Of a stretch of DNA of 64,000 bases, positions 21,701 through 33,319 are shown piece by piece. A program made the position numbers and the translations under genes. Under the pieces are notes generated by a model that saw only the letters and a program-made list of their open reading frames with translations, was not told the DNA's origin and did no database searches. The number at the start of each line of letters is the position of its first letter. Within the stretch, counting starts at the first letter, position 1. The DNA is from Heterobilharzia americana (lineage: Eukaryota; Platyhelminthes; Trematoda; Strigeidida; Schistosomatidae): assembly GCA_944470555.2 (NCBI GenBank), contig OX104134.1, forward strand, positions 10,643,248 through 10,707,247, read 5' to 3'.

Positions 21701-22540
21701 GCTTTGCCTGTTCGTCTTCATAGCCTCATGGAGCCTCAGTAAGTCTCTGCGAGCGGTGCTAGCCTGGCTAGACCAACATATGTGGATCTTTCTGCTGTGT
21801 TTGAGAACGTTATGCTACCCAGACATTTTACTGGCTGGGGCCAAGCAGAAGAAGCTATAAGCACTTTTCAGAAACCATGTCGTTATAAGGGAGACGCTTA
21901 TTTAAAGCACCACTACGTTATATTGGCATTCACTTTCGGTAACAGCAAGAAGTTAGAAGATAATAAACGGCGAATTAAGGGGCAATCTAAGAATTGTGTT
22001 GAGGCAATGTTTTAGATCGGAGCGTATTGGTTGTCAGTCTAGAGTTCGAATACGTTTTCAGTGAAATCGTTTATTTTTCCAAGTATGAAGATTGTGCATG
22101 ACCATCTATGCGAAATGAATTATCGTGTGAAAGACCCCTAGTGTAGACACCTAACGGAGGACTAACTGAGGGTTGTCAAGCGAATGCTGATTGTGGGGTC
22201 TGAACCAAAGCATGCTATGCGGTATGTGTAAGACGTTATGTTGAAGGGCGTGACTTATGGCTACCTGGAGAATATCCGGGGGAAAATTACGCCAAGCAGT
22301 CTATTTCCTGAGTAACTTTTATTCTACAGGTCACAAAACTCAAAGAAGAGTGTTTAATAAATTGAGGGTATTGGTCGGCTGCTAACATAGGATGACGGTG
22401 AGCATCACCAGGTGGATCTAGCACTATTCAGCAGCGCCGGTCAAACAACTACCTACCTGCAATTTCCCGAGATTGTATGCTTTGACTTGGCCCATAATAC
22501 AAACAAGGGCAGTAGGTCCATTGTTACGGCATTAACGGAA

Positions 22541-22579
<39 letters not shown>

Positions 22580-23640
22580 GGAAAGCCTATCTATAAATTA
22601 TTTCAATTTGTTGTAAGGGACAGTTCTGGTGACAGTCACCCAGTTACGTTTAGATGGACTAGGCGAGAACAAAGGGCAGATGTGTCATGGACGTTAGACA
22701 CCCTTAAGCGGATAATGGGTGAAACGTCGTCCACACGAACGCTTGTTGTTGACTGTGCAGGGCACTGAAGGCGGCTGCTGAGATTATCTTCCTGAACACT
22801 GATATAGTCCTCCGTGCATTACATGTATGCAAAGCGATATGCGAAGACGTAGGCATTTCAAATAAGTGTTCATATGCGCTCAACTTACGGACACGGAATC
22901 CAATACCCAGACAATATCCATGCAGAATAATTCGAGAAGAAACTACCAGCAGGTAAGACACTAACAGTTTACTGATGTCCAATACAGGCCTCATGCGAAT
23001 AATCGCATCATCAACGCTCTCGGCCAAGATATGGGGAGGTATTCGAGTCACGTGTGGATTAACTGAAAGCGACTATGGTCCCCTGCATCCCACAGTTAGG
23101 TCCTAACATTGGGTATTAATAATAATAATAGAGTCGAATGCCTCCGTGAGCAGACAAAAGGGAGTCTAAGAAAGTGTGATAAGCTGCGTACGTCGATTTG
23201 GAAAACGTATCAGCGGGATAGTAGAAAAAATGAGCTGTGAATGAAATAGCCGGGCGCCGGAAAACAAGAGTGCGCTGGACCTAAAAAGCTTCATCCAGTC
23301 CTTGACAAACTGAGTCTATATGTAGTCAGGAAGGTTGTAATGGACTTTAAATGGCCAGCAGCTGTATACATTGAAAACAAGTTATCCAACTGGGTTTTTT
23401 TGTAGATGGTTATAGGAATCCGGAAGTTGATGTACATGATGGAAACGTGTCTCTGTAAGTTCTACAAGACCTGCTCGCTCCCCTATCGACAAGCTCTTAT
23501 AGCTCACTTGCAATTCCGAGAATTTACTGGTAAGTTGACATATTACGGTTTACTGACTGGAGTCGCCTATATGCTGCAGAACCTTCAACAATGGATGCGT
23601 AATGAGCCAAGCATTACCATTCCTGACGCCAACAGGTAAC
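21700..23640 (+). pseudogene. Mutator-like (MULE) transposase relic with SWIM finger, Curupira-like
   Basis: Pieces in several frames follow the order of a MULE transposase. N-terminal DNA-binding-like part at 21782-22015 (FTGWGQAEEAISTFQKP, FGNSKKLEDNKRRIKG). Core at 22412-22790: FPEIVCFDLAHNTN with the first catalytic Asp, then YKLFQFVVRDSSGD, TRREQRADVSWTLDTLKRIM and the second catalytic block TRTLVVDCA, followed in another frame by AEIIFLNTDIVLRALHVCKA, the counterpart of the FP---V--C-FHV segment. At 23445-23515 the SWIM-type finger reads CLCKFYKTCSLPYRQALIAH, with the usual C-H of LPCRH altered to Y-Q. Stops, frameshifts and an (ATT)n insertion show it is dead. MULE transposases of schistosomes have been described as Curupira; that family link is inferred. 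Confidence 0.7.
22541..22578 (+). repeat. (ATT)n microsatellite inside the MULE relic
   Basis: About 38 bases of pure ATT repeats, flanked on both sides by ATTAACGGAAA. The flanking copies look like a target-site duplication or replication slippage product. The tract falls between HNTN and KPIYKLFQF of the transposase, where related proteins have no insertion. Confidence 0.85.
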
Positions 23641-24012
23641 TCAGAGGCTTACAGAAGATCCACTGCATCCCGTTGCAATGCATTATTAAGTTGGCGTGTT
23701 CAGATCAATCAGACAATATTTTTCTGCAGCATTAACACAATAATTCCATCCCGGAGCACAAATGCTCTGACGCACACACAATATCATCCCACATGGAAAT
23801 AAAAATACAGAGAGTAGATTATTCTAGACTGCCTACCATAAGTCCACGTGAACAACAAGACTACCTATAACACGAAGACGTAGATATGGGATATGTATAT
23901 ATACATACATAAACTTTAGAATGGTGATCACCCACCATCTTCCCTCAACCCCTCCATTAAATTTCCGCCGCAGGATAAGCACATGTCGGGTGCCAAGAGC
24001 GAAATATTTCAC
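23641..24012. other. Unassigned sequence between the MULE relic and the right arm
   Basis: AT-rich, with ATGTATATATACATACAT near 23895. No gene seen. Confidence 0.35.
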
Positions 24013-25086
24013 AGAATGCATCTTATTCATTTAAATTCACTTTATGAACACATAACTTAACAGAGTGATGATGCCACAGACAACTACAACAAGTCAGCTT
24101 ACAGACAGCAGGCTGGTACTGACAAGCCCAATGCAACGCAGTCAGACAACTCGACACACTGCATAGCAAATCTAACAACTGAGTTAAGAAAACCACACCC
24201 AATGAAGACATCAGATGAAACCACCACAAAACAATCTCGTCTCATAGACTATTTGAACGATATGTTGACCAGTAATATCAGCTACGCCACACGAGGTTTA
24301 CATGACAACATGCTGTTTGCCCGTACTCAAAATTAAGTTTAGCAAGATTAGAAACTGACGCCTCGGCATTTTCGGGGGCCACATCACATTAACCAATCGG
24401 GACAACGAAAGTAAACGCTTTGTCTCAATCGCGCGAGTTTGTATGTATCGCTTTGAAGGTTAGAACTGCATCGGGTCATCGGCACCCCACTGTTAAATGT
24501 TTGAGTGGGTCAAATGGTCTCTGACTGAATAGAAGATTTTCGATTGACTGACTTCCACGTCTAGTACACGTGGACCACTGCTTCTTGTGGCTTTCTAACC
24601 CGCGCAAAATTAGGGAGAGATCAAAAAGTGGCGGTTAAAAATTCAGAACTCAAATCTGATCCAAGTAAGTGTCAGGCCGACATTTAAAGGATTCAGACGA
24701 AGTATCCTGGATCACTTCTGATATTTTTTGAGTTCGTGGGGTATGCATGTGTACTTATGCTTGTGTTATATATGCAGTATTCTATTGGTAGCGAAGCCTA
24801 ACTTAGTTGTGTTTTGTCATATAATTTTTCCCTGTGGAACAATAAGAATGTCAATATAATCCTAGTTCTGGGCGTTAACGAGCATAACGGTAAGGGTTTA
24901 ACTGGTTTTCAAGATTTTCAACCGGATTTTTTCTCAAGGTTATGGTTATTTATTCCTGTTCCACTTCTCCGCTTTAATTCTTTAGTTCACCGATTTCCAA
25001 ATTATTATTCAGTAGCACAACATGAGTTTCAATGCCTTCAGACTCATTTGCAGTTCTAGGATAGGCCATATGCCAGTGCTCATCCC

Positions 25087-25451
25087 TTCCCAGTAAATCT
25101 GTTGATCCAGTCATCTTTTCAGTGGATCGATCGATGACACAGATGCCACTTCTGCTGGAAGCCAGTCCCAGAAGACCAGAACTGTACGGTGACAATATTC
25201 ATCCCTTGTTTTTGTATATCTGTGTCGTTTGAGGTGTTCTGACCTTGTGGGAAGGGAAAGCGAAGATAGATCAGGTTCAAAATCACTTCTTGAAATTCTG
25301 TGTGGCATGATAAGTTCTCTCTCTATCTGTGAGGAGTCATTCTTCGTAGGTCAGGTTATCCACCACAGAGATCATATGTGTAAGAATTCTGAGTCACCTT
25401 TGAGATACGGATTTAACGCCTGTGTACAGTTTTCTAGTTCAGACCTAGCTA
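25087..25451 (-). pseudogene. CR1-like element 3' portion (right arm)
   Basis: Mirror image of 9206-9570: the F--W--LP--V segment and downstream CR1 3' sequence, minus strand. No functional residues remain. Its sequence is the same as on the other arm. Confidence 0.5.
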
Positions 25452-25930
25452 AGGATATGTATAAGATGGCGAACATGTCGCCAATTATTTTGGTGAACGT
25501 TCTTTGTAATTTTAAGTGTCCCAAAGTCAGTTGGGATCAATCGATAGTACGTTTTGGTCTTCAAATCATGAATTACTGTCATTGTGGGTCGTTACCGAAG
25601 GTGGAGTCTCGGCAGTGTCACACGTGTGTCATCTGTGTGCTCTGTGTGTATGCTGATACATTTGTCTGTGTTGATGGGCGTCGTCCATATCTCTGATAGG
25701 GTAAAAAACTGTTTAGGTTCATCTAAAGTGCATGCACATCCTCGTCATCCGTAAATTCCTGCCAGATTTCTACATCAGCGCAGAGAACTATAGGGGGTTT
25801 CGTGGTATTCAGCAGCTAATTTATATGTTGGAGGAATAGCAGGGAGCCCGGGACTGTGCCTTGCAGCACTGCACTCTCTACTGGCTTCCAAAGGGAGAGT
25901 CGGGAATTGGCCTTTATTCTTTGTCTCCTA

Positions 25931-26287
25931 CTAACAAGAAACTCTGACCAATGGACGTAGGTTGCCGGCGATTCCAAGACGTTCTAGCTTCATGAGCAAC
26001 CTTGGATGAAGTGCATTTTTGAAGGTCTTACTAAAGTCTATAAAAGTCACATCTACAGGCAGATAAGTGGGTCCCCTCCAATCCCAGGGGACTGTGTTTT
26101 CACTCACGTACAGTTTAAACACAGTAGTCGAAGACCCGGCTACATAGAGTCCAGTCCCTTTGGGCAGACTTAAGTGCAGCTCGTCCGGTTCTGCTGACTT
26201 TCCTACACCTGTAGTACCTAATGCCCGAAATGCATCATTGTAGACGTTCACAGAGTTTATCCTGTTGAATGTCAACGCCTCTACCAT
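25931..26287 (-). pseudogene. CR1/Perere-like reverse transcriptase fragment (right arm)
   Basis: Mirror image of 8370-8726 with identical translation (VDVTFIDFSKTFKNALHPRL, LLMKLERLGIAGNL). Inactive: truncated, and the Asp of DFSKAFD is replaced. Confidence 0.65.
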
Positions 26288-26815
26288 TTAATTTGTGTCC
26301 ATCAAAGTTTTCTATGCAAAGACGTCAACAAAATATATGGCCATAACTTTTGGGTCTTCCTTATCGTCTTGAATTAGGTTACATTCTGTCCCTTTCACTA
26401 CGGGAGTATAACACAATGCGTCTTACTCCTGTTATTCATATGAGAAAATAACCTCTTCATGTGTTGCAGTGTAGCCTGAACAAGACGAGTTTCAAAGTAT
26501 ATTCGAAGCCGGTGGATAGGAGCAATGCACTTTTGTCAGGCTTCTTTTTGTCTCTTTTGCAGAGGATGAAAAATGTGGCTTAGTGGACACCTACACATTC
26601 TTCTATCTTATCGAGCTTTGTATTTCGTGGTTTATTCGCACAGGACAGTGTTTTTTGCACTCCTTCGAGACATTCTGGTGAATGAACTATTCAGTCACTC
26701 ATGCATACAACTGTGTCATGCAGCACCGAACAGCCTCTGCTGGGGCATTTGACTTCAATGTCTAATCCTCTGAACAGGCTGTCAACGTGATAGCTTCTCT
26801 ATCAGTCAATCAGTT

Positions 26816-26970
26816 TAACACAATGCATCTCACTCCTGTTATTCATACGAGAAAATACCCTTTTCGCGTTTTGCATTGTGGCCTGAACAAGCCGAGTTTC
26901 AGATTATATTCTAGGCCGATGGATAGCAGTAACAGATTTTTCCAGTTTCTTGTTTTCGCTGCTGGGGATT
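26816..26970 (+). repeat. Diverged duplicate of an arm segment just outside the right arm
   Basis: Aligns to 26409-26575: AACACAATGC, CTCCTGTTATTCATA, GAGAAAATA, GCCTGAACAAG and CGAGTTTCA are shared in the same order. The two copies are 0.4 kb apart and clearly older than the arm duplication, so the repeat unit was already doubled on this side. The left arm has RTE sequence in this position instead. Confidence 0.7.
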
Positions 26971-29507
26971 AAGTATGGACCGGAACATGTTACCTTCATG
27001 GATGCTCAGTGAGCTTGTGAAACAGTCCAGAGATGGAAGCTGGTCTGTGGATCAGGATCCTCTGAAACCTGTTTCATTAGTAGCCTTCCAAGCCGCCTGA
27101 TTGGCGTAGGCTGGGTTTGATTTCTTGCAGAGCAGTGCATGTCAGTTTGTTCATCCCTAGGCATCACATTCACCTTTTTTTCCGGCTGCGTGTAAATCCA
27201 GTGGGTGAGTCGTTGTAGTTTTCATTCGTTAGTTAGTGCGTAATTTTTTCGGGACTGTTGTCCCGTCTGGTTTCTCAGTTGTCATGTGGATGGATGGTTT
27301 ATCACTCTGATTTCGAACTGAATATGGGAGGAATGAAGTGACCACGAAGGTAGCTGGGGGGACGTGATATAAAGAACGGTGCGCGGAAATCTGGGTAAAT
27401 TTAGAAAAGAAGGGGGTCTGTAACATGGTGAGACCTAATGAAATCTGTAAGATCAGAAGGATTCTGAAGGAGGGATAGGAGCAGGTAAAATTGTGGAAAG
27501 ATGATGGGGGTGGAAGTAGTAGTGATTCTAACTGTCATACAATGATTGCCGAAGGACGTCAAACAAGGAAGCTTAAAATTTAGTCTAGTTCATAATAATA
27601 ATGATAGAGTCAGTATGGAGGCATCCATGCCGGAATAATCTGGAGTAAGTTGATCATTCCGGCCTAGGCCACATCCCAACTGGATGAGCGCAAGCCGTGT
27701 TAATGCGTAACTTCCCATGTTTTTCTTGAAGCTGTAGACAGGCGGAGCCAGTCCCTAAGTCTGTCATGAATCAACAAGTCTACCACTCCAGAAAGCATGT
27801 TTGAGATAGCTACGACCTGTAATCCTTCAGGTTGATTCTTTGACCCTCCTGAAGTTTGGCTCTGTGTGGCCCAACTTCAAGGGATCGGACACATCTATGC
27901 TGTATAGAATCCTTAAATAGACGTCCTAAAATTCTGGCCCGAATTGTTTCTTCTCCATGTAAGACTGCCGTATACAATTAATCCGGTAGCGGAAAGGCGT
28001 CTTTTGTGAGTGGTAACAGTTTGCGCTGTACCAGCTGAAGGCTTAAATAAACGATTGTCAGCCCGACGTGGTTAGCAGGATATTGGTAGGCTCTCGAGTA
28101 GGTATTCATTGATAAAAAGACCTTAAAGTACTGGCCACCATGGAGTTCCTCTACTTCATTGTCACTGCTAGTTAGCCAACTGGACCATACTTGATTCGAG
28201 TTGCTGGTTTTGGCCTGCCAGAACAGTGCGGCATACAGGAAGTGACCTCTCTGGCTACGAACAACTCCATCGCCGGTCACCCCTAGTGCCCTGGAGCATG
28301 TTTTTCCTGTCTGATTAAATGATTTGTATGTGCACTTCTTACCATTCTTTTTCTGTTTGGTTTACTGAATCTTTTACTTTGAAATAGTTAGCGGGTAGGG
28401 TTGCTTATCACTTCAGGTAGCTCGGAGGAACTAGGGTTTGACAATGCAGCAAACTGGGTGGTGGCTACACAATTTTCTCAGCTTTGGATCCCCGTGCGTT
28501 TTCGTATCTTGTTGCAAACGATCAGCTACTCAACATATGTCCCACGGCCCTTCAAAAACCCAGGATATTCAGTTACCTGAGGCTCTGACGACATTCGCTG
28601 TAGGGTGGGGTTTGTTTGAGTTTGCAAGCATGTTGGCAGCCGATAACAACGGGATCACTCTTATTTAAGGAAGGGAGGATTGCTAGCTCATCTGCCAAGG
28701 ATTCTTAGTTTGTGAAGGCACATTTCAAGCACGATGGGGTTTGGGTGTACTTATGTCGAGCTACGGATCTCACATTTTCCTTAATTTCTCGTCCCCAGTT
28801 CCAGTTTCTTCGCGTTCTCGGTGTGCTTATGACAGAAAGGACCTTATATAACCGATACTTTTATTGGTTCAGTTTAGCGCCAACAATACGGGTGAGACAA
28901 AATTAGAACCACCCGACGAAATATGGAATTTTTCCTAGGTTGAAAAGTCTAATAGCGGGCTTGCAGTTAGTTGATAAACGATATTTTTCACCAAAAAACT
29001 TGACACTTGAATTACTTTTGATTAGTCCGAAAGCACAATTACCCGGGGTCAAACCATGGGATCTGTCTACAATAGGGTTCTACATTAAGAGACCAGTTGC
29101 CAGTTGACAAGCTTCTAACTGTCACATGTACACATGTGTGTGCTTTAAATTTAAGGGCAGTTTGCAGATGCAACAACCAAATGAGCTGTGGATGCAGTGT
29201 GAAAACTCATATAACGGCTGTGGATAAAGCGCATGTGGATGTTGGGAGTGAGCAGAATGTAGATGCATGCAAGGAGGCCTTCAGTCAGGGATGCTACATG
29301 TGAACAAGGCTTTGGGAAGTAAAATTCAATTACACAGGGCCACCGCTCCTAAGTGACAACATCCAATAAAAAGCAAAAATTCAAGAAATGTATGTAAAGT
29401 AAGACTAAATGAAACAAGCTGCTTATTATTACGGTAGAGTCAAGGCGTCATATCTAGTGCAAGTATCTAGGAATCTATGAGGAGTTAGAACGATATGTGC
29501 TCCGAAA
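26971..29507. other. Unassigned sequence
   Basis: No gene that I can support. A minus open stretch at 27978-28280 (100 codons) has no recognised domain. AATAATAATGATAGAGTC (27592-27609) resembles the tail of a non-LTR insertion; a similar AATAATAATAATAGAGTC lies at 23118-23135. The remainder shows no repeat or domain that I recognise. Confidence 0.3.
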
Positions 29508-29612
29508 AAGAGAAAACGCATGCTAGCAATCAGTCATACAAGTACACGTGCTAGCAAGAACTATCGCTTGACTCATGAGTCCCCATGTTATTAACCGGTC
29601 AAATTACGCGAG
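29508..29612 (+). repeat. Left half of a repeat split by the SR2-like insertion
   Basis: Matches 45165-45268 (AGAAAACGCATGCTAGCAAT, CAGTCATACAAGT, CGCTTGACTCAT, TAACCGGTC). The match breaks near 29612 and resumes at about 31437 after the RTE copy. Confidence 0.7.
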
Positions 29613-31423
29613 GAACCTCATCTAATTGACCAGTTAGCAGAACAGCTGCTAGTAGGAGAGGCCTGACAACACTATATCAAATAATCAGGTTACTATGTGG
29701 GAAGAGATCAACTCGTATGAAACCAGTAAAAGATAGTGCAAGGAACGTAGTTACCAAAGAGGAGAAACAATGGTCCGACCACTTCGTAAAGCTCTTGGAT
29801 CGATCACCACCTGCAACTCGTCCAGAAATACCACCAGCAGAATTACCAGTAAACACAAGCCCTCCGACAAAAGCAGAAGTGAAGTCCTGAACGCCATGAA
29901 ACTGCTAAAATCCGGGAAAGCAGCAGGACGAGATGGAACTCCTCCAGAAGGACTGAAAATAGACTCAGAGACAACAGCGGACATGCCCACACCACCACTG
30001 CAGAAGGTTTGGAATGAAGGGAAGGTAGCTACCTGTCAACTGATTGGAAGAAGAGGTACCTTGTCAAACTTCCAAAGAAGGGAGACCTAGGTCTTTGCAG
30101 CGACTGCACGGAATCATGCTGCTGTCCACCCCAAGCAAAATATTATGCCGCATCATCCTGGAGAGACTAAAAGGTGCACTGGATTCAAACTTACGACCGG
30201 AACAGGCTGGCTGGCTGGATTCAGGAAGAACAAATCATGTGTGGACCAAATTGCAACGTTACGCATCATCATAGAACGGAGCATGAAATGGCAGCCAACT
30301 CTCTACCTCCGCTTCATCGATTTTGGAAAGACCTTCGACAGCGTCGACCGAGAAGTAATTTGGAAACTGCTTCAACGCTATGGTTTTAGCGCCACAAGCT
30401 TTTATCAACCTCATTCAACAGCAATATGAAGACGCCGCATACTGGGTGATTCAGAATCGAAAGCTCAGTGACACCCTTGAAGTGAAGATAGGAGTAAGAC
30501 GAGGTTGCCGCCTAATACCACTAATGATCTCCCTGATTGTTGTTGGCTGGATCATGCAGCAAACCGTGAGGAGCGAGAAGATGGGCGTACGCTGGACCGA
30601 TGAAAAGACAGCGGAAGAAGATTTGAATTTCGACGATGATGATTTACGTCTAATTTCGTACAAACCCTAAGATCTACAGGCGAGTCGGCGAAGACGGGAC
30701 TTCAGGCGAACGTAGAGAATACAGAGGTGATGAAGATGCCCAACCAACAGCAACAGGCATCAATCACCATGAACCGTAGAAGCCCAAAGGAAGCAGTCTT
30801 TTCTACCTACCTCGTCAGGCAGCATCGTTTCAACTACAGGTGGCGGTGGCACGGATGAGGACGTCAGGGCCAGGACAGGAAAGCAAGACGAGCCTTCATT
30901 AGTCTGAAACTAGTGTGGGGGTCCACTCCACCCAGCACGAAGAACAAGATCCGGGTTTTCAACACTAAAGTAAAGTATGTCAGTGCTTCTATATGGTTGA
31001 GAGACTTGGCGCGTTACGAAAAGCATGTCCAACAAATTACAGACATTCATCAACAACTGTCTATGCTTAATACTGAATATCAGATGACCAGAAAAAATAA
31101 GCAACAAGGAACTCTGGCCGGCTGGAGCCCATCGCCCAACAAATATGCAGATGACAGTGGAGATGGATTGAGCATACACTGAGAAGACCATTCGGAGACA
31201 TCACGTGCCAGGCCTTCGAGTGGAATCCAAAGGGGAAACGACGATTTGGGGGTGCTAGGGTGACTGGGGGAGATCATGTGAGGAAGAAATGAGAACTTGT
31301 GGGGAGTTGTGGAGCCAGGTTCAAGAGACTGTAGAGAAGAGAGTGAGATGGAGACGAGCTACTGAAGTCCTATGTTACGCTGAGAACCCAAGGGAGAAAT
31401 AATAGTAATGATAATAATATTAC
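29613..31423 (+). pseudogene. SR2-like RTE non-LTR retrotransposon, 5'-truncated, broken RT
   Basis: From the linker on (LLCGKRSTRMKPVKDSARN; RNVVTKEEKQWSDHFVKLLD), RT blocks appear in several frames: LLKSGKAAGRDGTPPEGLK (29900-29955), CVDQIATLRIIIERSMKWQP, FIDFGKTFDSVDREVIWKL (30315-30371), GVRRGCRLIPLM, and the catalytic box changed to FDDDDLRLI (about 30630). C-terminal blocks NKIRVFNTKVKYV (30943) and FEWNPKGKRRFGGA (31219) follow. It ends with AATAATAGTAATGATAATAA at 31399-31419, a typical RTE/SR2 tail. There are many frameshifts, no endonuclease, and the first Asp of the FADD box is altered, so it is dead. It belongs to a different RTE lineage from the element at 3971-7845. Confidence 0.85.
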
Positions 31424-31429
31424 CCGGGG

Positions 31430-31560
31430 AGGGTATTGCACCAGCTTCTGATTGACGATTTCCACTGTCTCCGCAGTGAAACTGCAAGCGTCTCAACTTC
31501 GACCTGAAAGAACGAGGGCAGTTAGTTTAAATTTTAAGACAACTGCTCCGTTCTTTCTAC
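31430..31560 (+). repeat. Right half of the repeat split by the SR2-like insertion
   Basis: Matches 45278-45410 (TTGCACCAGCTTCTGATT, CTCGACCTGAAAGAA, GGCAGTTAGTTTAAATTT with small changes). Confidence 0.7.
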
Positions 31561-33319
31561 TCGCATTCTGTACACTGCGTAGCGGCCAGAATCCAATAAC
31601 CTTTGCCTGAACGCGGGAAATAACTAGGCGGTGCCGACTGACGTGAATCTGACTAGCTCCTTCGTTCTACTGTATAGCTTCCTAACTTCCGCGAGTGACT
31701 CACAGCCAAAGGTTGGATCAAAATATCAAAACACGGTTTGTAGCAATTCAATAGTAGATTCGTGACAAAATCTGTGGTACTATCAAAGCAACAATAAGTT
31801 ATGTCAAATTGCAAAAATACCTCAACAGTGCCGTTGGGTAACTATACAGTCCAAAAAGTTCTCGGGTACAAATACGTACTACACGGTAAAAACTGGTTAA
31901 ACAAATACAACTGTTAAGTACCTGTCGGTCAATAGGAATATTCCCGACAAAAGGGATCAAAACTCTGCCTACAGGAATCAAATCAACAAACAAACGTTCC
32001 CAGTAGAGAGTCAAAAGACAAACAGTCAAATCACAGCACAACCGTAAGTTGAACCAAAACAAAATGTCGTGCGCAGTAAAACAACATCACCTTGTCAACA
32101 GTCCAGCGTCACATAATAGGAAAGTGAAACATTCATGATAAGTCTCAAACATACAAAGGCAAATACCAAGTGTAAAGTCAAGTAAGACAGTTAAACAAGC
32201 AAACAACACTACACTGGCTAGGGTCAAGGGTACACCATCCATAACGAGGGTAAAAATGTCAAAATAAATGTCAATACAATCAAATAAGGGTGATCTGGAG
32301 GGATTTTCAGATCATTTTTCCGTTACACACTGTACCCTTTTATTGAGGAGAAATATCCACAGTGCTGGTTTCAGCTTCTGGAATTCTGGGTAGTTTCTAT
32401 AGTATCCGGATGGTGTTTTACCTCATTATAGTGTGTGACTAGGCTTTGGTCCGATGTGTCGTTCCTAGTTCTACGTGTGGTACCGCTAGGAACTTCCGGC
32501 ATAGTGAATGGTCCTGCCTACTTTCTGCGAAAATGAGAGGGAATTTCGCGTGATAGTGCTTCCTTCACTGGAGGGGCCTTATCTCCAGGCTGCATCTGGA
32601 CCCCAACTGCTTTCCTGTCGTAGCACTCTTTCTGATATGGTTGTTGTGTAGGCAGTACATCTCTTGACTGTTGATGATGGGTGTTTTGAGTCCCGTCGTG
32701 GTCGAATGATGCATCCAGACCCTAACAGCTGATCATCTGCCAGGATGTTAAGCGTGAGGCCTGCCGTCGGGTGAAGCTGTCACCCGGTCACCATGAGGAG
32801 AGTAGAATGTCGCGTAGATTTGCGAAGACTGGCATGATGATCCATCAGGTACTAGGTTAGGGGACAATTCCACCTCTGAGGGTTTTCTTGGTCTACAAAT
32901 GCCCAGAGTGTCTTAAGACTCGGCTAATCCACTTCCTTGTGGGTGATGTGCTTTCACACAGGGGCTTTTTAAGTTCCCGCTACTCTGCATAGTTCACTGA
33001 TTATCACACTCCCACATTTGGAGACACGATTTGAATGTGTTTGGAGAGGGGTGTCCCAACGACTGGTCTAGTTGTCGACATCGGCCCTGGCTAGAGTTAA
33101 GTTTCCCCACTGGACTCCTAAACATCTCGTTCCCCAACCCCATTTTACTGTTCCTGCTGAGGCAGCCCTTTCGCCTCTTGTCTGTACTTGTTCATAAATA
33201 AGTGAAAATCCTGAATCGGAGGCCTGCAGCTCATGCTAGCTTTGTAAAATATGGAACTACGGCTCAAGGGGGGATTTGAATTTCGCTACAAGATGGGCAG
33301 TCCCCATGGCATCTAACCG
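31561..33319. other. Unassigned sequence; possible decayed Gypsy 3' part
   Basis: 31650-32320 is A-rich and non-coding. 32320-33319 lies downstream, on the minus strand, of the RNase H relic and could be the eroded integrase region of the same Gypsy copy, but I could not find HHCC or DDE motifs. No gene is called. Confidence 0.35.

Larger units (their letters stand above)
24013..26812 (-). repeat. Right arm of the 2.8-kb near-perfect inverted repeat
   Basis: Reverse complement of 7846-10645; paired coordinates sum to 34657 through the arm apart from one-base homopolymer differences near each end. The outer edge at 26812 is followed by a diverged copy of a segment that also lies inside the arm (26409-26575). 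Confidence 0.95.

Noticed and set aside
7846..26812. The 2.8-kb arms as terminal inverted repeats of the MULE
   Set aside because: The arms contain CR1 relics and lie 2.8 kb or more from the transposase with a Gypsy and Penelope fragments in between; no 8-10 bp target duplication is visible at the outer edges.
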